Shown here: positions 53,065 through 61,629 of the stretch, piece after piece | Layout of the letters: each line of letters starts with the position of its first letter | How positions within the stretch are numbered: position 1 is the first letter of the stretch | Assembly (NCBI RefSeq): GCF_001746295.1 | Contig: NZ_MJAH01000026.1 | Location: 20,842-84,841 of the forward strand | DNA length: 64,000 nt | Direction: 5' to 3' | DNA from: Streptomyces sp. LUP47B | GTDB taxonomy: Bacteria > Actinomycetota > Actinomycetes > Streptomycetales > Streptomycetaceae | The notes under the pieces: generated by a model | Seen by the model: only the letters and a program-made list of their open reading frames with translations | Database searches by the model: none | Told to the model about the DNA's origin: nothing | Position numbers and translations under genes: made by a program

Positions 53065-53804
53065 GCGACAGCCTCCAGAGCGGCCATGCGGGCGGCGATC
53101 GTGTCGACGGTGCTGCGGCCGCGCAGCTCGTCCACGATCCGGCCGTCGGCGAGCAACAGCACCCGGTCCGCGTAGGCGGCGGCCGCCGGGTCGTGGGTGA
53201 CCATGACCACCGTCTGCTGGTGGCGGTCGACGACGCCGCGCAGCAGCGCCAATACGTCACGGGACGTCTTGGTGTCGAGGGCGCCGGTGGGCTCGTCGGC
53301 GAAGAGCACGGCAGGGCGGGTGATCAGGGCCCGGGCGATGGCCACCCGCTGCTGTTCACCGCCGGAGAGCTCGCTGGGGCGGTGCGGGCCGCGGTGACCC
53401 AGGCCCACCTCGGTGAGGGCCGCGATCAGGTCCTTGCGGTCCGGCCTGCGCCCGGCCAGGCGCAGCGGCAGGGCGACGTTCTGCTCCGCGGTGAGCGCCG
53501 AGACGAGGTTGAAGGCCTGGAAGACGAAGCCGACGCTGTCACGCCGCAGCAGGGTGAGCGCGGTCTCGTCGAGATCGCTCAGGTCGGTGTCATCGATGAT
53601 CACCTTGCCGTCGGTGACTCGGTCCAGACCGGCCGCGCAGTGCAGCAGCGTGGACTTGCCCGATCCGGAGGGACCCATCACCGCGGTGAAGGTGCCGCGG
53701 GCGAACGTGGTGGTGACATTGTCCAGCGCGGTGACGGTCTGCGTCCCCGAGCCGTACTGCTTGGTCACGGACCACAGTTGGACGGTGTCAGTCGAATTCG
53801 TCAT
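53058..53804 (-). CDS. ABC transporter ATPase, MacB type
   Basis: 248 residues. Walker A GPSGSGKS, Q-loop VFQAFNLV, signature LSGGEQQRVAIARAL and Walker B LFADEPTGALD are intact. Partner of the FtsX-type permease downstream. ATG 53804 with AAGG upstream; a longer start adds MALT. An 81-base gap separates it from the ABC-2 permease before it. Confidence 0.93.
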   Translation of the reverse strand: MTNSTDTVQLWSVTKQYGSGTQTVTALDNVTTTFARGTFTAVMGPSGSGKSTLLHCAAGLDRVTDGKVIIDDTDLSDLDETALTLLRRDSVGFVFQAFNLVSALTAEQNVALPLRLAGRRPDRKDLIAALTEVGLGHRGPHRPSELSGGEQQRVAIARALITRPAVLFADEPTGALDTKTSRDVLALLRGVVDRHQQTVVMVTHDPAAAAYADRVLLLADGRIVDELRGRSTVDTIAARMAALEAVAC

Positions 53805-53885
53805 GGTCAAAGCCAACCTTGTGCAGGTGGTCCGCCGCAGGGGCGCTGACTGGAGACCTGGGGTAGACCCAGCTGTAATTCCCGC

Positions 53886-54731
53886 TCACTTCTGCGCCCG
53901 GTGCCGGAAGGCGATGATGCCCGCGGTCGTGAACAGCAGCCCGTAGCCGGTCAGGGCCAGGACGCACAGCCACGGATCGACATGGGGGATGGACGGCACG
54001 AGGGCGGCCCGCATCCCCTCCGAGACGTACGTCAGCGGGTTGAGGGCGCTGATCACCTGGAACCAGCCGATCTCGTCCAGGGACACCAGCGGATACTGGG
54101 TGGCGCCCGTGAACATCAGCGGCGCCATGATGACCGCGAACATGATGCTGATCCGGTGCGGGGGGACGAGCGTGCCGACCGTGATGCCGATAGCGGCGCC
54201 GGCCCAGGAGCCCAGGGCGAGCACGGCGAGGAGCAGCGGCACACCGGACGCACGCCAGGGCGCACCGCCCAGCACCAGCGCCCCCATCGGGAAGACGCAC
54301 GCCGAGGCGATGATCCCGCGCACCATGGACATGAGCAGCTTCTCGACCGCCACCATGTACACCGGCAGCGGAGCCAGCAGCCGGTCCTCCATCTCCTTGG
54401 TGACCCCGAACTCCATCACCAGGGGGTAGGCGACGCTCTGCAACGCCGTCAGGAAGGCGGCCAGCGCGGCGATGCCGGGCAGCAGCAGGTCGCCGAACTC
54501 CGGCCGTACGTAGTTCAGCGTGCCCAGCACCTTGGCGAAGATGAACAGCATGAACAGGGGGGTGAGCGCGATCTGGACCAGCAGGAGCCCGAACTCCTTG
54601 CCGGTCACGAAGGTGTCGCGCCAGAGAATGGCGAGGAACACCCGGGCAACGGACGGCCGGCGGAGCCTGGACGTCTCCAGGCTCCGCCGGCCGGCGTTGT
54701 CGGATGCTGCCGTATGTTGCGCTGTGGTCAT
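53886..54731 (-). CDS. ABC-2 type permease (DrrB-like)
   Basis: 281 residues with six spans and the ABC-2 pattern (ITVGTLVPPHRISIMFAVIM, PLVSLDEIGWFQVISALNP). Partner of the DrrA-like ATPase, whose stop overlaps its ATG by four bases. Probable drug exporter that gives self-resistance. Confidence 0.9.
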   Translation of the reverse strand: MTTAQHTAASDNAGRRSLETSRLRRPSVARVFLAILWRDTFVTGKEFGLLLVQIALTPLFMLFIFAKVLGTLNYVRPEFGDLLLPGIAALAAFLTALQSVAYPLVMEFGVTKEMEDRLLAPLPVYMVAVEKLLMSMVRGIIASACVFPMGALVLGGAPWRASGVPLLLAVLALGSWAGAAIGITVGTLVPPHRISIMFAVIMAPLMFTGATQYPLVSLDEIGWFQVISALNPLTYVSEGMRAALVPSIPHVDPWLCVLALTGYGLLFTTAGIIAFRHRAQK

Positions 54732-55711
54732 CGCAGTCCTCTTCCGGTGAGCTCGATGAAAACGTCTTCCAGGCTTGGTTCGCCGAGGTGGACGTCGGCC
54801 AGTACGGCGGAGCGGGCGTCAAGGACGGCGACGACGGGGGCCAGCAGGGTCGCCGGTTCCTTGGCGAGGTAGAGCCGCAGCAGCACGCTGTCGGGCCGGT
54901 CCCGTGGGCCGTCCGCGATCCGCTCGCCGCGCTCGACGTCGTCCAGCGCGGTCAGCGCCGCGAGCAGTTCGTCGGCGGTGTCCATCGCGCCGAGCACCGT
55001 CGTGATCTCCATGACGGAGTGGCCGGTGACGCCGCGGGTGAGGACCTCCGGGGTGTCGAGCGCGAGCAGCCGCCCGTGGTCCACGATGCCGACCCGGTCG
55101 GACAGGTCGGCCGCCTCCTTCATGTCGTGCGTGGTCAGCACCACCGTCACGCCCCGCTCGCGCAGGGTGCGGACCCGCTCCCAGACGAACAGGCGCGCCT
55201 GCGGATCGAGGCCGGTGGTCGGTTCGTCGAGGAACAGGACCCGGGGTTCGTGCATCAACGCCCGCGCGATCATCAGGCGTTGCGCCATGCCCCCCGAGTA
55301 CCAGTCGACCTTGACGTCGGCCTGCTCCGTCAGCCCGAACTCGTCGAGCAGCTCGGCGGCGCGGGCCCGGCGTCTGGCCCGGGAGAAGCCGTGGTAGGCG
55401 GCGTGGAACAGCAGGTTCTGGCGAGGCGTCAGATCCCGGTCCAGATTGCTGCCCTGGGGCACGACGGCCAACTGCGCCCGTGCCGTCACCGGATCACGGC
55501 GCACGTCGACACCCGCCACCCGCACGGTGCCGCTGGTGGCCCGGACCCGGGTGGTGAGCACTCCCACGGTGGTGGTCTTGCCCGCCCCGTTCGGGCCCAG
55601 GAGCCCGAACACCTCGCCGGGCGACACGGTGAACGACAGTCCGTCCACGGCCTTCACGTCCCGGCGGGGATAGCGCTTGACCAACTGGTGCACCTCGACG
55701 GCTGTGGTCAC
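54728..55711 (-). CDS. ABC ATPase, daunorubicin-resistance (DrrA) type
   Basis: 327 residues. Walker A GPNGAGKTTT, signature YSGGMAQRLMIARAL and Walker B LFLDEPTTGLDP, then the DrrA-type C-terminal extension ending in PSLEDVFIELTGRGL. GTG 55711 overlaps the flavin reductase stop (GTGA). Works with the ABC-2 permease that follows. Confidence 0.93.
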   Translation of the reverse strand: MTTAVEVHQLVKRYPRRDVKAVDGLSFTVSPGEVFGLLGPNGAGKTTTVGVLTTRVRATSGTVRVAGVDVRRDPVTARAQLAVVPQGSNLDRDLTPRQNLLFHAAYHGFSRARRRARAAELLDEFGLTEQADVKVDWYSGGMAQRLMIARALMHEPRVLFLDEPTTGLDPQARLFVWERVRTLRERGVTVVLTTHDMKEAADLSDRVGIVDHGRLLALDTPEVLTRGVTGHSVMEITTVLGAMDTADELLAALTALDDVERGERIADGPRDRPDSVLLRLYLAKEPATLLAPVVAVLDARSAVLADVHLGEPSLEDVFIELTGRGLR

Positions 55712-56268
55712 TGGCTGTCCCCTTCGGACGGGTCGGCGGCGGACCACGACCGGTACTGACGCAGTCCGTAGAGCAGCGGGCGGGGAGCGGCGGGCTGGTG
55801 CCTCTCGATCCGGAGCACCTCGCCGAAGACCACCATGTGGTCGCCGACGGAGACGGTCCGGTCCACCCGGCAGTCCGCGACCGCGTGGGCGTCGTCGACC
55901 AGATGGGGACCGCCCAGACCGTCGCCGCCCCGCCAGGCGACCTGGTCGAAGCGGTCCGGGTCGCCCGAGGAGAACAGTTCGGCGGCCGGCCGGCCGTGCT
56001 GGTGCAGCAGGTTCACCGCGAAGGCGGAACACTGCTGCAGCGCGGTCAGGGTCGGGCTGCCGTGGCGCAGGCTGACCAGCAGCGTGGGCGGGTCGGTGGT
56101 GATGCTGGTGACCGAGGAACACGTCATGCCCCAGGGGCGGCCGTCCGGCCCGACGGTGGTCACCACGGCGACGCCCGTCGGAAAGGTCGACATCAGGGCA
56201 CGGAAGTCCGGGGCTGCGGGGGGCGCCGTCCCGGACGCCTGGGGGGAATCGAGCAGAGGTTCTGTCAT
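55708..56268 (-). CDS. Flavin reductase (HpaC/DIM6-NTAB type)
   Basis: 186 residues. Flavin reductase-like domain: FRALMSTFPTGVAVVTT, GMTCSSVTSITTDPPTLLVSL, and GDHMVVFGEVL. It supplies reduced FAD from NAD(P)H. Being two genes from the halogenase in one coupled operon, it is almost surely the halogenase partner. ATG 56268 overlaps the antiporter stop. Confidence 0.9.
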   Translation of the reverse strand: MTEPLLDSPQASGTAPPAAPDFRALMSTFPTGVAVVTTVGPDGRPWGMTCSSVTSITTDPPTLLVSLRHGSPTLTALQQCSAFAVNLLHQHGRPAAELFSSGDPDRFDQVAWRGGDGLGGPHLVDDAHAVADCRVDRTVSVGDHMVVFGEVLRIERHQPAAPRPLLYGLRQYRSWSAADPSEGDSQ

Positions 56269-57551
56269 GGCGGAGCCATCTCCTTCTTCCGCGGGACCGC
56301 CGGGCCACTGCCGCGTGCGGCTCTGGCCTCGACGAGGGCGTACACGGGGCCGGTCATCGCCGTGGTCACGAGCGTCATCACCACCAGGGCGAGGAAGAGG
56401 TCGGCGGTGACGATCCCCGCGCTGAGCCCGGCCTGGAGCACCACGAGTTCGGTCAGGCCCCGGGTGTTGAGCAGCACGCCCAGGCGTAATCCGTCCCAGT
56501 GCGACTCCCCGCCGAGCCGGGCGCCCGCGTACGTGCCCGAGAGCTTGCCGAAGACAGCCAACAAGACGGCCATGGCCATCGCGGCCCACGGCAGCCCGTC
56601 GAACTCCCGGGTGAACACCGTCAGTCCCGTCGTCACGAAGAAGACCGGCACCAGCGTGCGGCCGCTTCCCGAGACGGTGCGCACGGCACGGGACCACGCC
56701 CCGTCCGGGCCGTCGGCCGGGACGGCGACGCCGATCAGCAGCGCCCCGAGGATGTCCGGCAGCTCCCAGTGGCGCAGGGCGGCTCCGGCGCCGGCCGCGA
56801 GCACAGCGAGGCCGGCGACCGTCGCGCGCGGGCGGGCGGCCGCCAGCCGGGAGGCCGGCCCGCCGCCCAGTGCCATGCGCAACGCCACGAACGCGGCGGC
56901 CGCGACGGACATCACCAAAATCAGCAGGGGAACGTCCTTCGAGCCGTCGGAGGCCAGCGCCACGGCGACGGCGAGCAGGATCCACGCGACCGCGTCGATC
57001 ACCACCGCCGAGGCCATCGCCAGCCGTCCGACCACGCTGTCCAGCACCCCACGCGCCACGAGGATGCGGGCGAGGACGGGGACGGCCGTGACGGAGAGCC
57101 CCACGGCGAGCAGCAGGAACAGCGCCGGTGCCGGAGCGTCGCCGCGCAGGGCCGGTTCGTCGTCCGCCAGTACCCACAGGGCGAGGAGACCGCCGCAGGC
57201 CAGCGGGACGAGCAGCGCCCCCGCGGTCGTCGTGACGATCGAGCGGCCCCTGACCGCCGGGGACGGGCTTCTGAGCTCGTGGCCCACCCCGACCAGGAAC
57301 AGGGCGAGTCCGGCGTGCCCGACGTGGTCGAGCCAGGTGTGGACGTCGGCGGGCACCAGCACGTCCGCGGTGCCCGCGCCACCGAGCCGCAGCAGCAGCG
57401 GCCCGGCGATCATGCCCAGGGCGATCTCGGCGACCACGGCGGGCTGACGGGCCCGCCGCGCGAGCAGCTGCGCGAGCCGCGCACCGGCCAGCACCACGAG
57501 CACGGCCAGGGTGACATGGCCGGTGAGGGCCGGCCAATGCGGAAGGCTCAT
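56265..57551 (-). CDS. Cation/proton antiporter (CPA2 type)
   Basis: 428 residues, about 12-13 spans, Na+/H+ exchanger fold (LGMIAGPLLLRLGG, FFVTTGLTVF, LNTRGLTELVVL). Such antiporters occur in many glycopeptide and lipopeptide clusters and are thought to aid export or tolerance; the cation is unknown. TTA codon at 56487-56489 (codon 355), so part of this operon is bldA-dependent. Its ATG overlaps the halogenase stop by four bases. Confidence 0.88.
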   Translation of the reverse strand: MSLPHWPALTGHVTLAVLVVLAGARLAQLLARRARQPAVVAEIALGMIAGPLLLRLGGAGTADVLVPADVHTWLDHVGHAGLALFLVGVGHELRSPSPAVRGRSIVTTTAGALLVPLACGGLLALWVLADDEPALRGDAPAPALFLLLAVGLSVTAVPVLARILVARGVLDSVVGRLAMASAVVIDAVAWILLAVAVALASDGSKDVPLLILVMSVAAAAFVALRMALGGGPASRLAAARPRATVAGLAVLAAGAGAALRHWELPDILGALLIGVAVPADGPDGAWSRAVRTVSGSGRTLVPVFFVTTGLTVFTREFDGLPWAAMAMAVLLAVFGKLSGTYAGARLGGESHWDGLRLGVLLNTRGLTELVVLQAGLSAGIVTADLFLALVVMTLVTTAMTGPVYALVEARAARGSGPAVPRKKEMAPP

Positions 57552-59140
57552 CGGACCCTGGTGCTGCGCTGCTCCGGGGGCAACCCATGCAGGTGTGCGA
57601 AGTACTCGTACTGCGAGGGAAGCCGACTGACGAGCTGTTCGGCCTGGTCGCGCACGAGCTGCAGCTCCTTCGTGGCGGCACTGTCGTCGAACAACGCCAG
57701 GGTCGGCGGCGCCTGAACCGGCACCCCACCGAGTCCGAGCAGCATCGCGGTGTACGAGTACGGCTCGAAGCCGTGGTAGTACGGGAAGACCGACTCGGTG
57801 TCCGGGAGCTTGGCCTGCCACTGCTCGATGCGCTCGGCAAGGCCGTCGGGCAGCGGGCGGGTCTTGGTGTCCTTCCAGTACTGGTTGTCGTCCCGGGCAG
57901 CCGCGTAGTAGTGCAGCACCAGGAACTCCCGCACGCCGTCCATGACATGGCCGACCTGGCGGTTGTAGGAGTGGCGCAGTGTGCTCCAGTCGGCCTCGCC
58001 CGCGCCCGGGAAGTGCTTGACCAGCTGCTCGATGGCGTTCTGGATGAAGAAGATGCCGGTGGATTCCAGCGGCTCCACAAAGCCGCTGGACAGGCCCACC
58101 GCGACGCAGTTGTTCACCCAGGAGCGCTCGCTGCGCCCGATGCGCATCCTGATGTGGTTGGCCTCCAGGTCCGCGGCCTCCGGCCCGACGAACTCGCGCA
58201 GGGTGCGCTCGGCCTCCTCGGGCGTGGTGTAGTCACTCGCGTACACGTAACCGGTGCCGATGCGACCGAACAACGGGATGGTCCAGATCCAGCCGGCGTC
58301 CTGGGCGGTGGCCGTGGTGCACGGGCGCAGGCCCCGCTCGGCCATGTCCACGGGGACCCGCAGCGCCACCGCGCTGTCGTTGGGCAGCGTGTCCTGGTAC
58401 GACTGGAACGGCTCGCTCAGCGCCTGGTTGAGCAGCATTCCGCGGAAGCCGGTGCAGTCGACGAACAGGTCGCCGTGCAGCTCCCCGTGCTCCTTGGTCA
58501 CCACATGGCTGATCCAGCCGCGTTCGTCGAGGCAGACATCGAGGACGTCGTCGAGCACGTGCCGCACCCCGCGGTCCGTGGAGTACTTGGTGAGGTACTT
58601 GGCGAGCAGCGTGGCGTCGAAGTGGTACGCGTACGGGAACTGCGTGCTCTGCTCGGTGAGCGTCGTACGGAAGGTGCGGCCGTCGCCGCCGTCCTCTGCG
58701 AAGTCCTGCTCGAACAGGGCGCCGTCGAGGTAGCGGGGCGAGCTCTTGGCGTCGCACAGCGAGGCGATCAGGAAGCAGTCCTTGTCGAAGCGGTCACCCG
58801 GCTTGGTGTGCAGCCACCAGTCGGTGAGCGGGAAGCCGTCCACCACGCGCAGCCGCTCGAAGGGGTGGTAGAAGTGCTTCCCCTTCTCTCGCCAGTTCTC
58901 GAAGCGGATCGCCAGCTTGTACGTGGCCTGGCACTCCGGCATCCACTCGCGCTCATCGAGGCCGAGGTAGTCGAAGAAGTGCCGGACCGTGCTGAACGTT
59001 GCCTCGCCGACGCCGATCGACGATACGTTCTTGGATTCCACGAGGGTGACGTCGACGCGGTCGCCGAAAGCGGCCCGCAGATATGAAGCAGTCATCCAGC
59101 CGGCGGTTCCGCCGCCTACTACGACTACGCTCTTAGCCAT
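57548..59140 (-). CDS. FAD-dependent tryptophan halogenase
   Basis: 530 residues. FAD motif GGGTAGW (residues 9-15), catalytic Lys75 in QATYKLAIRF, GWIWTIPL (WxWxIP) and FVEPLESTGIFFI with the active-site Glu. Chlorinates free tryptophan via HOCl and Lys. From memory it is closest to the PyrH/SttH branch, especially SttH (6-halogenase), hence 6-chlorotryptophan is the best guess. ATG 59140 is chosen because the FAD motif then sits at residue 9. Head of the exporter operon. Confidence 0.94.
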   Translation of the reverse strand: MAKSVVVVGGGTAGWMTASYLRAAFGDRVDVTLVESKNVSSIGVGEATFSTVRHFFDYLGLDEREWMPECQATYKLAIRFENWREKGKHFYHPFERLRVVDGFPLTDWWLHTKPGDRFDKDCFLIASLCDAKSSPRYLDGALFEQDFAEDGGDGRTFRTTLTEQSTQFPYAYHFDATLLAKYLTKYSTDRGVRHVLDDVLDVCLDERGWISHVVTKEHGELHGDLFVDCTGFRGMLLNQALSEPFQSYQDTLPNDSAVALRVPVDMAERGLRPCTTATAQDAGWIWTIPLFGRIGTGYVYASDYTTPEEAERTLREFVGPEAADLEANHIRMRIGRSERSWVNNCVAVGLSSGFVEPLESTGIFFIQNAIEQLVKHFPGAGEADWSTLRHSYNRQVGHVMDGVREFLVLHYYAAARDDNQYWKDTKTRPLPDGLAERIEQWQAKLPDTESVFPYYHGFEPYSYTAMLLGLGGVPVQAPPTLALFDDSAATKELQLVRDQAEQLVSRLPSQYEYFAHLHGLPPEQRSTRVR

Positions 59141-59391
59141 CTTCCATCCTCTGTCTCGGCTTGCCGCTGCGAATCGAGAATGTGGAGCCATTGAATTTCC
59201 GTGGCGGTATATTCAGGCAGCGATTTCTGAATCACTGGCCGCCTCTGAGCTGCGCGAATGTCCAGCTCGGGAAGACTTGAAGCAGGCTATCAGGGCACCG
59301 ACGGCAAGGTCACTATGGTTAAGCGGGCACCTAAAGACGCAGATCGCCCGAGGCGTCGCAGAGTAATAAGGAGGCCGCTGGAATCAGTTGC

Positions 59392-59420
59392 TTGACGGGC
59401 TGCGAGAAGCGGTATAGCTT
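59392..59420 (+). promoter_or_regulatory. Candidate promoter for the acyl-AMP ligase/NRPS operon
   Basis: TTGACG (59392-59397) and TAGCTT (59415-59420) are 17 bases apart, about 90 bases before the ligase start. The 59141-59508 gap is A/T-richer than its neighbours, carries promoters for both directions and no gene. Confidence 0.55.
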
Positions 59421-59508
59421 CACCGGGTCGATGTCCGAGATGAATTCGGAAAGACCGCCGGTCGTGGTCCTGTGACGTGAATTATCGCAACGGAGGAAAC
59501 GGCGTATC

Positions 59509-61239
59509 GTGATCAGCCTCAGTGAGATATCGAACGCAGTGGAAGCGATACGCCGTCATGTCCGGGAAAGGCCCGGCCAGGACGCCGTCATCCAGGTCCG
59601 CGACGCGGACAGCGGTGAGGCCCTGCACCACTCCTACGCGGAGTTCGACGCCGAGGCCCGCCGCATCGCCGCCGAACTGCAGCACCGGTATCCATCCGGG
59701 TCCCGCATCCTGCTGCTGTACCCGCCGGTGGAGTTCATCACCGCGTTCGTCGGCTGCCTCTACGCCGGGATGGTGGCCGTACCGGCGCCGCTGCCCGGTT
59801 CCTTCGGCCATGAGCGCCGGCGGCTGCGGGGCATCGCGACGGACGCAGAGGTGACGGCCGTCCTCACGGACGCGGCGAACCGGTCGGCCGTCGCCGACTG
59901 GCTGAACGGTGAACAGCTGCCCCCGCTGGACCTGCTGGCCACAGACGCGGGGGAGTGGGCCGACCCCGACAACTGGCGGGAGCCGGCCCAGGACCACGAC
60001 ACGATCGCCCTGCTCCAGTACACCTCGGGCTCGACCGGTGACCCCAAAGGGGTCATGGTCAGCCACGGCAACCTGCTCGCCAACGCCTCGGCCCTGTACC
60101 GCGCGCTGGACATCGACGAGCACACCCGCTTCGGCGGCTGGGCCCCGCACTACCACGACATGGGCCTGATGGCGCAGACCCTGCCCGCGCTCTTCCTGGG
60201 CAGCACCTGCGCACTGCTCAGCCCGATCACCTTCATCAAGCGCCCCTACCAGTGGCTGCGCATGATTGACCGCTATGACATCGGCTGGTCGGCGGCGCCC
60301 GACTTCGCCTACGAGCTGTGCTGCCGCCGGGTGAGCGACGAGCAGATCGCCCGGCTCGACCTGTCCCGCTGGACCCATGCGGTCAACGGTTCGGAACCGG
60401 TGCACGCCGCGACCGTGGCCCGGTTCGTGAAGCGGTTCTCCTCCGCGGGACTGAACCCCGAGGCGCCGTCGCCCTGTTACGGGCTGGCCGAGGCCACCGT
60501 CTTCGTCTCGGGAGCGGCTCACCGGGAGCCCGCCGTCGCCCGCGTCGACACAGAACTCCTGGCCCGGCACGAGTTCCGCGAGGTGCCCTTCCCCACCCAG
60601 AGCAGGGAGCTGCTCGGCAACGGCCGGGCCCCCGACTTCGATGTCCGGGTCGTCGACCCCGGAACCCGCCAGGTGCTGCCCGCCGGGCGGGTGGGCGAGA
60701 TCTGGCTGCGCGGCGACAGCGTGGCCCGCGGTTACTGGCGCAACGAGTCCGCCACCCGCGCGACCTTCGCGGCACGCACCGCCGACGGCGACGCCGGCTA
60801 TCTGCGCACCGGGGACCTCGGCATCGTCCGGGACGGCGAACTCTTCGTGACGGGCCGCCTGAAGGAGACCCTCATCCTGCGCGGCCGCAATCTCTACCCG
60901 CAGGACATCGAGCACGAGCTGCGGACCCGGCATGCCGAACTCGGCTCCGTGGGAGCGGTGTTCACCGCTCCGCTGCCGGCCCGGGCGGACGGCGAGGAGG
61001 AGACCGAGGAGGCCCTCGTGATCACCCACGAGGTGGCCGGCCGACCGGACGCCGCCGCACTGCGGGCGCTGGCCGCCGGGATCCGCCGGACGGTCGTCGA
61101 GGAGTTCGGCGTGCGCGTCGGGGGCGTGCTGCTGCTCCGCCGCGGCCAGGTGCGGCGCACCACCAGCGGCAAGATCCAGCGCGCGGAGATGCGCCGGCTC
61201 TGCCTCGCCGGAGAACTGCGGCCCGAGTACGCCGACTGA
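59509..61239 (+). CDS. Fatty acyl-AMP ligase (DptE-like)
   Basis: 576 residues. Activates a free fatty acid as acyl-AMP and loads it on the ACP. ANL motifs: YTSGSTGDPKGVMVSHGN, GWAPHYHDMGLMAQTLP, YGLAEATVFVSG, YLRTGDLG, LKETLILRGRNLYPQDIE, and the C-terminal Lys in RTTSGKIQRAEM. The DMGL loop is that of FAALs rather than CoA ligases. GGAGG lies 12 bases before GTG 59509. The order ligase-ACP-NRPS is that of daptomycin and A54145 clusters. Confidence 0.93.
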   Translation: MISLSEISNAVEAIRRHVRERPGQDAVIQVRDADSGEALHHSYAEFDAEARRIAAELQHRYPSGSRILLLYPPVEFITAFVGCLYAGMVAVPAPLPGSFGHERRRLRGIATDAEVTAVLTDAANRSAVADWLNGEQLPPLDLLATDAGEWADPDNWREPAQDHDTIALLQYTSGSTGDPKGVMVSHGNLLANASALYRALDIDEHTRFGGWAPHYHDMGLMAQTLPALFLGSTCALLSPITFIKRPYQWLRMIDRYDIGWSAAPDFAYELCCRRVSDEQIARLDLSRWTHAVNGSEPVHAATVARFVKRFSSAGLNPEAPSPCYGLAEATVFVSGAAHREPAVARVDTELLARHEFREVPFPTQSRELLGNGRAPDFDVRVVDPGTRQVLPAGRVGEIWLRGDSVARGYWRNESATRATFAARTADGDAGYLRTGDLGIVRDGELFVTGRLKETLILRGRNLYPQDIEHELRTRHAELGSVGAVFTAPLPARADGEEETEEALVITHEVAGRPDAAALRALAAGIRRTVVEEFGVRVGGVLLLRRGQVRRTTSGKIQRAEMRRLCLAGELRPEYAD

Positions 61240-61329
61240 CAGGGACGGCATCCGCTGTCCCTCGCACCACTCCCCATTCCCTGTGATCCCTGCCCGTTGG
61301 ACCGGGCTGTGGAGAGGAGCTGGCCCGAC

Positions 61330-61629
61330 ATGACCATGCCCGAAAGCGTTCAGGACGCTCGTCTTCCGCGATCCGCGGACGCGCTGCGGCAGTGGGTCGT
61401 GGTGCGCGTGGCCGAGCAGGCCCGGCTGCCGCGGTCGGAGGTCCTGCCGGACGTGCCGCTGGCCGAGTACGGGCTGGACTCGCTGTACGCGGTGACCCTC
61501 GCCGCGGACCTGGAGGACGGGCTCGGCATCGCGCTGGAGCCGACCGTGGCACTGGAGCACCAGACGATCGGCGAACTCGTCGACTTCGTACTGGGCGAAC
61601 TCGAGAAGGGGCGGGCCGAAGGTGTTTGA
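61330..61629 (+). CDS. Acyl carrier protein (DptF-like)
   Basis: 99 residues, with the phosphopantetheine Ser in YGLDSLYAV and flanking helices. ATG 61330 has GGAGAGGAG ten bases upstream; an earlier start is possible. It receives the fatty acyl group from the ligase and gives it to the first NRPS condensation domain. Its last eight bases overlap the NRPS start. Confidence 0.92.
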   Translation: MTMPESVQDARLPRSADALRQWVVVRVAEQARLPRSEVLPDVPLAEYGLDSLYAVTLAADLEDGLGIALEPTVALEHQTIGELVDFVLGELEKGRAEGV

